A DNA stretch of 9,289 nucleotides from assembly GCA_020446665.1 (NCBI GenBank), contig JAGREF010000118.1, forward strand, positions 1-9,289, written 5' to 3'. This stretch comes from Sphingomonadaceae bacterium. Its GTDB lineage: Bacteria; Pseudomonadota; Alphaproteobacteria; Sphingomonadales; Sphingomonadaceae. The position numbers and the translations under genes were made by a program. The notes beneath the pieces are model-generated. The model saw nothing but the letters and a program-made list of their open reading frames with translations, did no database searches and was not told the origin of the DNA. Shown here one piece after another: positions 6,570 to 9,289 of this stretch (position 1 is the stretch's first letter; each line of letters opens with the position of its first letter).

Positions 6570-7741
6570 GTTAGCATACCTTTTTCGACCCGCGTCGGGG
6601 TCACGTCCAGAATGGTGCCACGCGGCGTGCCATGCGGCAGCGCGACCCGGGCGAAGTTTTCTGCATAGCCCGTGCCATCGCTTTCGGCGAGGACGCTGAG
6701 CCGCTTGCCCACCAGTCCGTCTTGCCACGCAGTTTGCTTTTCCGCCACTGCGGCGCGCAGTTCTGTTGCGCGGGCCTTGATCACCGAACGGTCAAGCTGC
6801 GGCATGCGCGCTGCCGGTGTGCCGGGGCGGGGGGAATAGGGGAAAATATGGCCGTGGATCACCGGCAGATCGCGGATGATGGAGAGGTTCGCTTGGTGCA
6901 TCGCACCGTCCTCGGTCGGGAAACCGGCGATCAGATCGGCCCCGACAACAATGTCGGGTCGACGCTCGACAAGCCGCCCGACCAGATCGAAGGCATCGGC
7001 GCGCAAATGCCGCCGCTTCATCCGTTTGAGGATCAGGTCATGCCCATGCTGGAGCGACAGGTGGATATGCGGCATCACCCGCTCCTCCTGCGTGAACAGC
7101 TCGAACAGCAGCGGATCAATCTCCACCCCGTCCAGCGAGGACATGCGCAGGCGGCGCAAGGCAGGGAAGGCATCGAGCAAGGCGCGCACCAGAGTGCCGA
7201 GCTGCGGGCTACCCGGAAGGTCGTGCCCCCAAGAGGTCACATCCACGCCGGTCAGCACAACCTCTGGCGCGCCCTGTTCCAGGTGCCGCTCTACTTCGTG
7301 CAGAACCTGCGGCACGGTCAGCGAGCGGCTTTCTCCGCGCCCCTGCGGGATTACGCAAAAGGTGCAGGCATGGTCGCAGCCATTCTGCACCGCGATGAAA
7401 GCGCGCGTGTGTTGGCTGGGGGCAGGGGGGGCGCGTTCCGGCACGTTCCAGATGCGGCTGTCGAGCTTGTCGCGATTGGGCACCAGCCCGTCCACTTCGG
7501 GCATGGCGGCCAGCTGCTCGCGCTCAATATCGGCGGCGCAGCCTGTGACGAGCAAGCGCGCATCGGGCCGGTCGCGGCGCAGGCGGCGGATCGCTTGCCG
7601 GGTCTGGCGCACGGCCTCACTGGTAACGGCGCAGCTATTGACCACCACGACATTGTCTTCGCCCGCCAGCATCGCGCGAATGCGCTCGCTTTCAGCGATA
7701 TTGAGACGGCAGCCGAGCGACACCACTTCGCTGCCGCTCAT
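6566..7741 (-). CDS. mtaB: tRNA threonylcarbamoyladenosine methylthiotransferase MtaB
   Basis: This radical-SAM enzyme with two [4Fe-4S] clusters converts t6A37 to ms2t6A37 in tRNAs reading ANN codons. The 391-residue product has the UPF0004 N-terminal domain, with cluster cysteines C11 (SLGCRLN), C37 (NSCAVT) and C68 (TGCAA). The radical-SAM motif is GCDHACTFCVIPQGRG, with cysteines C122, C126 and C129. Downstream blocks are VVLTGVDVTSWG (161-172), SSLDG (201-205), HLSLQHG (227-233) and GADLIAGFPTE (267-277). A TRAM-like RNA-binding end contains GTGYAENFARV (356-366). The SLGCRLN opening and TGVDVTSWG fit MtaB better than MiaB or RimO. The ATG at 7741 overlaps the dapF stop in ATGA; a longer open frame reaches back into dapF but has no support. 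The ribosome site is only a weak GGGA at 7751-7754. The start codon lies in the loop of a 10-bp inverted repeat. Confidence 0.94.
   Translation of the reverse strand: MSGSEVVSLGCRLNIAESERIRAMLAGEDNVVVVNSCAVTSEAVRQTRQAIRRLRRDRPDARLLVTGCAADIEREQLAAMPEVDGLVPNRDKLDSRIWNVPERAPPAPSQHTRAFIAVQNGCDHACTFCVIPQGRGESRSLTVPQVLHEVERHLEQGAPEVVLTGVDVTSWGHDLPGSPQLGTLVRALLDAFPALRRLRMSSLDGVEIDPLLFELFTQEERVMPHIHLSLQHGHDLILKRMKRRHLRADAFDLVGRLVERRPDIVVGADLIAGFPTEDGAMHQANLSIIRDLPVIHGHIFPYSPRPGTPAARMPQLDRSVIKARATELRAAVAEKQTAWQDGLVGKRLSVLAESDGTGYAENFARVALPHGTPRGTILDVTPTRVEKGMLT
6579..6585 (-). promoter_or_regulatory. Ribosome binding site deciding the ftsY GTG start
   Basis: On the - strand this reads AAAAAGG and lies 9 bases before the GTG at 6569, inside the last codons of mtaB. 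It supports the GTG start over the longer open frame, which begins about 160 bases further upstream within mtaB. Ribosomes finishing mtaB would stop at the TGA that overlaps this GTG. Confidence 0.6.
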
Positions 7742-7751
7742 GCGAAGTGGT
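7722..7751 (-). promoter_or_regulatory. Perfect 10-bp inverted repeat holding the mtaB start codon in its loop
   Basis: In the mRNA sense (- strand) the left arm ACCACTTCGC (7751-7742) and right arm GCGAAGTGGT (7731-7722) are perfectly complementary. The 10-base loop is ATGAGCGGCA and contains both the mtaB ATG and the dapF TGA. The left arm encodes the last dapF residues and the right arm the fifth to eighth mtaB codons. A second AGTGG just upstream (7759-7755) could pair with CCACT of the left arm, giving a competing fold. The repeat is seen directly; a role in controlling mtaB translation is inference. Confidence 0.45.
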
Positions 7752-8550
7752 CCCACTCGAAGCTGCCGCGAAAGCTCTCTGTCGCGGGGCCGGTCATGGT
7801 GATGCGGTTGTCTGCGCCCCAGCCGATCACCAGCGGGCCGCCGGGCAGGGTGACTGTGACTTCGCGCTCCACCAGCCCGCGGCGCATGGCGGCAATGGCA
7901 GTGGCGCAGGCCCCGGTGCCGCAAGCGCGAGTTTCGCCTACACCGCGTTCCCACACGCGCAGGCGGATATGCGTGCTGTCCGTCACTGTCGCGACATTCA
8001 CGTTGACCCGCGCGGGGAAGAGCGGATCATGCTCGATCAAGGGGCCGAGCTGCTGCAATTCCACCGCGTCATTGTCCGGCACGAAGAACACCGCATGCGG
8101 ATTGCCGACATTGATCGCGACCGGATTTTCCAGCTCTTCCCACCCGACCGGCATGGCCAGCGTATCCATCGGATAGGCCAGCGGAATTTTGTCCCACTCC
8201 AACCGCGGTTCGCCCATATCGACGGCAATTCCCATGTCGCCAGCGCGCGTTTCCAGCAAGCCGCCCGCCGTTGCGATGCGGCAGGTGCCGCCGACCAGCA
8301 AGCCCACTGCGCGGGTGGCATTGCCGCAGGCTTCCACTTCACCGCCATCCTGATTGTAGATGCGCATGGTGAAATCGGCACCCTCGGCCGGTTCCAGCAC
8401 GATCAGCTGGTCGCAGCCAATACCGGTATTGCGATCCGCCAGAGCAGCTGCGCGCGGCGGCGTCATCGCACCGGGCAAAGGCTGCTCTCGCGCATCCAGC
8501 ACGATGAAATCGTTGCCGAGGCCATGCATCTTGGTGAAGGAAACGCGCAT
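7738..8550 (-). CDS. dapF: Diaminopimelate epimerase DapF
   Basis: DapF is the cytoplasmic, cofactor-free epimerase that converts LL-diaminopimelate to meso-diaminopimelate, the precursor of lysine and of the peptidoglycan cross-link residue. The 270-residue length is typical. The N-terminus FTKMHGLGNDFIVLD is diagnostic. The two catalytic cysteines are C75 in EVEACGNATRAVG and C210 in ERGVGETRACGTGACA. INVGNPHAVFFV (147-158) is the substrate-binding strand that marks the second half of the pseudosymmetric fold. I start at the ATG at 8550, which puts the FTKMHGLGN motif at the usual distance. The frame is open for 15 more codons upstream but those residues look non-native. Only a weak AGG (8555-8557) precedes the ATG. 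It overlaps mtaB by 4 bases and appears to be the first gene of the operon after a 59-base gap. Confidence 0.95.
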   Translation of the reverse strand: MRVSFTKMHGLGNDFIVLDAREQPLPGAMTPPRAAALADRNTGIGCDQLIVLEPAEGADFTMRIYNQDGGEVEACGNATRAVGLLVGGTCRIATAGGLLETRAGDMGIAVDMGEPRLEWDKIPLAYPMDTLAMPVGWEELENPVAINVGNPHAVFFVPDNDAVELQQLGPLIEHDPLFPARVNVNVATVTDSTHIRLRVWERGVGETRACGTGACATAIAAMRRGLVEREVTVTLPGGPLVIGWGADNRITMTGPATESFRGSFEWDHFA

Positions 8551-8609
8551 AGTGCCTGCGCATCTATGCGTCCGGCGGCCCAGCGGCAAGGCCAAGCAGC
8601 GAAAAGCCG
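8551..8609 (-). promoter_or_regulatory. Gap upstream of dapF with small palindrome
   Basis: Fifty-nine bases separate the EAL gene stop from the dapF ATG. CGCATCTATGCG (8559-8570) has 5-bp arms around a 2-base centre and lies 8 bases before the dapF start. In the - strand sense, TTGCCG and TAGATG are 17 bases apart and could be a poor -35/-10 pair, but the match is weak and would place a start site almost at the ATG. No terminator for the EAL gene is visible. Readthrough from the EAL gene into dapF is therefore possible. Confidence 0.25.
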
Positions 8610-9289
8610 TCAGGCGCGGCGGGCGACAGCGGAATCTTTATCCGCGGAAACCGGGGCGGTGCTGGTCTGCGAAGGATCGACCAGCAGGCCCACCTGGTTC
8701 AGCCGACGACGCACGGCAGCGGCATCTTCCGGCTGCCCAAAATAATAGCCCTGACCTTTGAACTGGCCGAATTGCTGGAGCACTTCCAGCACCTGCTCAT
8801 TTTCGATCCCTTCGGCGGTGATCGGCATATCCAGACCGTCGCCCAGTGAGATGATGGCACTGACAATCTTCGAACTGGCCCCCGCATGCTTCAGTTCACT
8901 GACGAAACTGCGATCGATCTTCAGCCGGTCAAACGGCAATGTCCGCAATTGCGCCAGCGAGGAATAGCCGGTCCCGAAATCATCCAGACTGACCTTGATC
9001 CCCTGATTGCGCAGACTGGTGATCATCGAACGCACCATGCCGACATTTTCATGCAGGCAGCTTTCGGTGATTTCGATCTCGAACCGATTGGTGGGGAAGC
9101 CGTGATGGACCAGCTGCTTGAGCAGCTTTTGCGAGAACCACGGATCGCGCATCTGGATCGGGGAGATATTCACCGCGATGGTCAGATGCGGAGCCCAGCC
9201 CTTGGCATCTTCCAGCGCCTTGGCGATCAGTGTTTCGGACAATTCGCCGATCATCCCGATTTCTTCGGCAATCGGGATGAACACTTCCG
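8610..9289 (-). CDS. EAL-domain cyclic-di-GMP phosphodiesterase, C-terminal part (5' end outside window)
   Basis: EAL domains hydrolyse cyclic di-GMP to pGpG and lower its level, which usually favours motility over biofilm. About 226 residues are visible, entering the domain at EVFIPIAEEIG; the EAL motif itself lies just outside the window. All later catalytic signatures seen are intact: the metal-binding Asn in TIAVNIS, the Glu in EIEITES, DDFGTGYSSL, the Lys in LKIDRSF, the Glu in ITAEGIE, and the Gln in FKGQGYYFGQP. So the domain looks competent for hydrolysis. A polar tail of about 35 residues after the domain has no recognised motif. Whether a GGDEF, PAS or membrane region precedes the EAL domain cannot be seen; GGDEF-EAL tandems are common in this order. 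The frame is open through the window edge, so the true start is outside. Confidence 0.93.
   Translation of the reverse strand, partial: EVFIPIAEEIGMIGELSETLIAKALEDAKGWAPHLTIAVNISPIQMRDPWFSQKLLKQLVHHGFPTNRFEIEITESCLHENVGMVRSMITSLRNQGIKVSLDDFGTGYSSLAQLRTLPFDRLKIDRSFVSELKHAGASSKIVSAIISLGDGLDMPITAEGIENEQVLEVLQQFGQFKGQGYYFGQPEDAAAVRRRLNQVGLLVDPSQTSTAPVSADKDSAVARRA

Noticed and set aside
6632..8176. 514-codon open frame on the + strand opposite mtaB and dapF
   Set aside because: It is antisense to two secure genes. The translation is rich in His, Arg, Gln and Ala with no domain, as expected for a shadow frame in GC-rich DNA.
7747..8745. 332-codon open frame on the + strand opposite dapF and the end of the EAL gene
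   Set aside because: It is antisense to a gene with both catalytic cysteines intact, spans a gene boundary and has no motif.
1..9289. Mobile element, phage, CRISPR, defence island or biosynthetic cluster
   Set aside because: All coding space is taken by housekeeping families with matching codon character; no direct repeats, integrase, transposase or att-like sites were seen.

Overview
The window looks like ordinary chromosomal backbone from a GC-rich alphaproteobacterium. The most likely group is the Sphingomonadales (Sphingomonas, Novosphingobium or Erythrobacter type). I infer this from protein sequence character, a System I cytochrome c cluster ending in a short TPR-type CcmI, and a dapF-mtaB-ftsY-yciB block. 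No rRNA, tRNA, CRISPR array, transposase, phage gene, toxin-antitoxin pair or defence gene was seen.

Positions 1-2802 (+ strand) hold the end of a cytochrome c maturation operon: ccmF (5' end cut by the window), ccmG/dsbE, ccmH and a short ccmI. Each junction is a 4-base ATGA stop/start overlap, so the genes should be translationally coupled. CcmG and CcmH handle the thiols of apocytochrome c, CcmF ligates heme, and the CcmI-like TPR protein probably presents the apocytochrome. After a 120-base gap, kup (2923-4833, +) encodes a complete Kup-family potassium transporter.

Positions 4834-4983 lie between convergent genes (kup on +, yciB on -). This stretch holds three stem-loops, two of them in a composite resembling a dispersed REP-like intergenic repeat, and may serve as a two-way transcription end.

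Positions 4984-9289 are all on the - strand. In transcription order they hold the 3' part of an EAL-domain cyclic-di-GMP phosphodiesterase gene (cut by the window end), dapF (lysine/peptidoglycan precursor synthesis), mtaB (tRNA ms2t6A methylthiotransferase), ftsY (SRP receptor) and yciB (inner-membrane protein linked to the cell envelope). The last four overlap by 4, 4 and 1 bases and look like one coupled operon.

I did not find a convincing undescribed system. The best leads are small. One is a perfect 10-bp inverted repeat that puts the mtaB start codon and dapF stop codon in a hairpin loop. The second is the composite repeat between kup and yciB. The third is the short CcmI.
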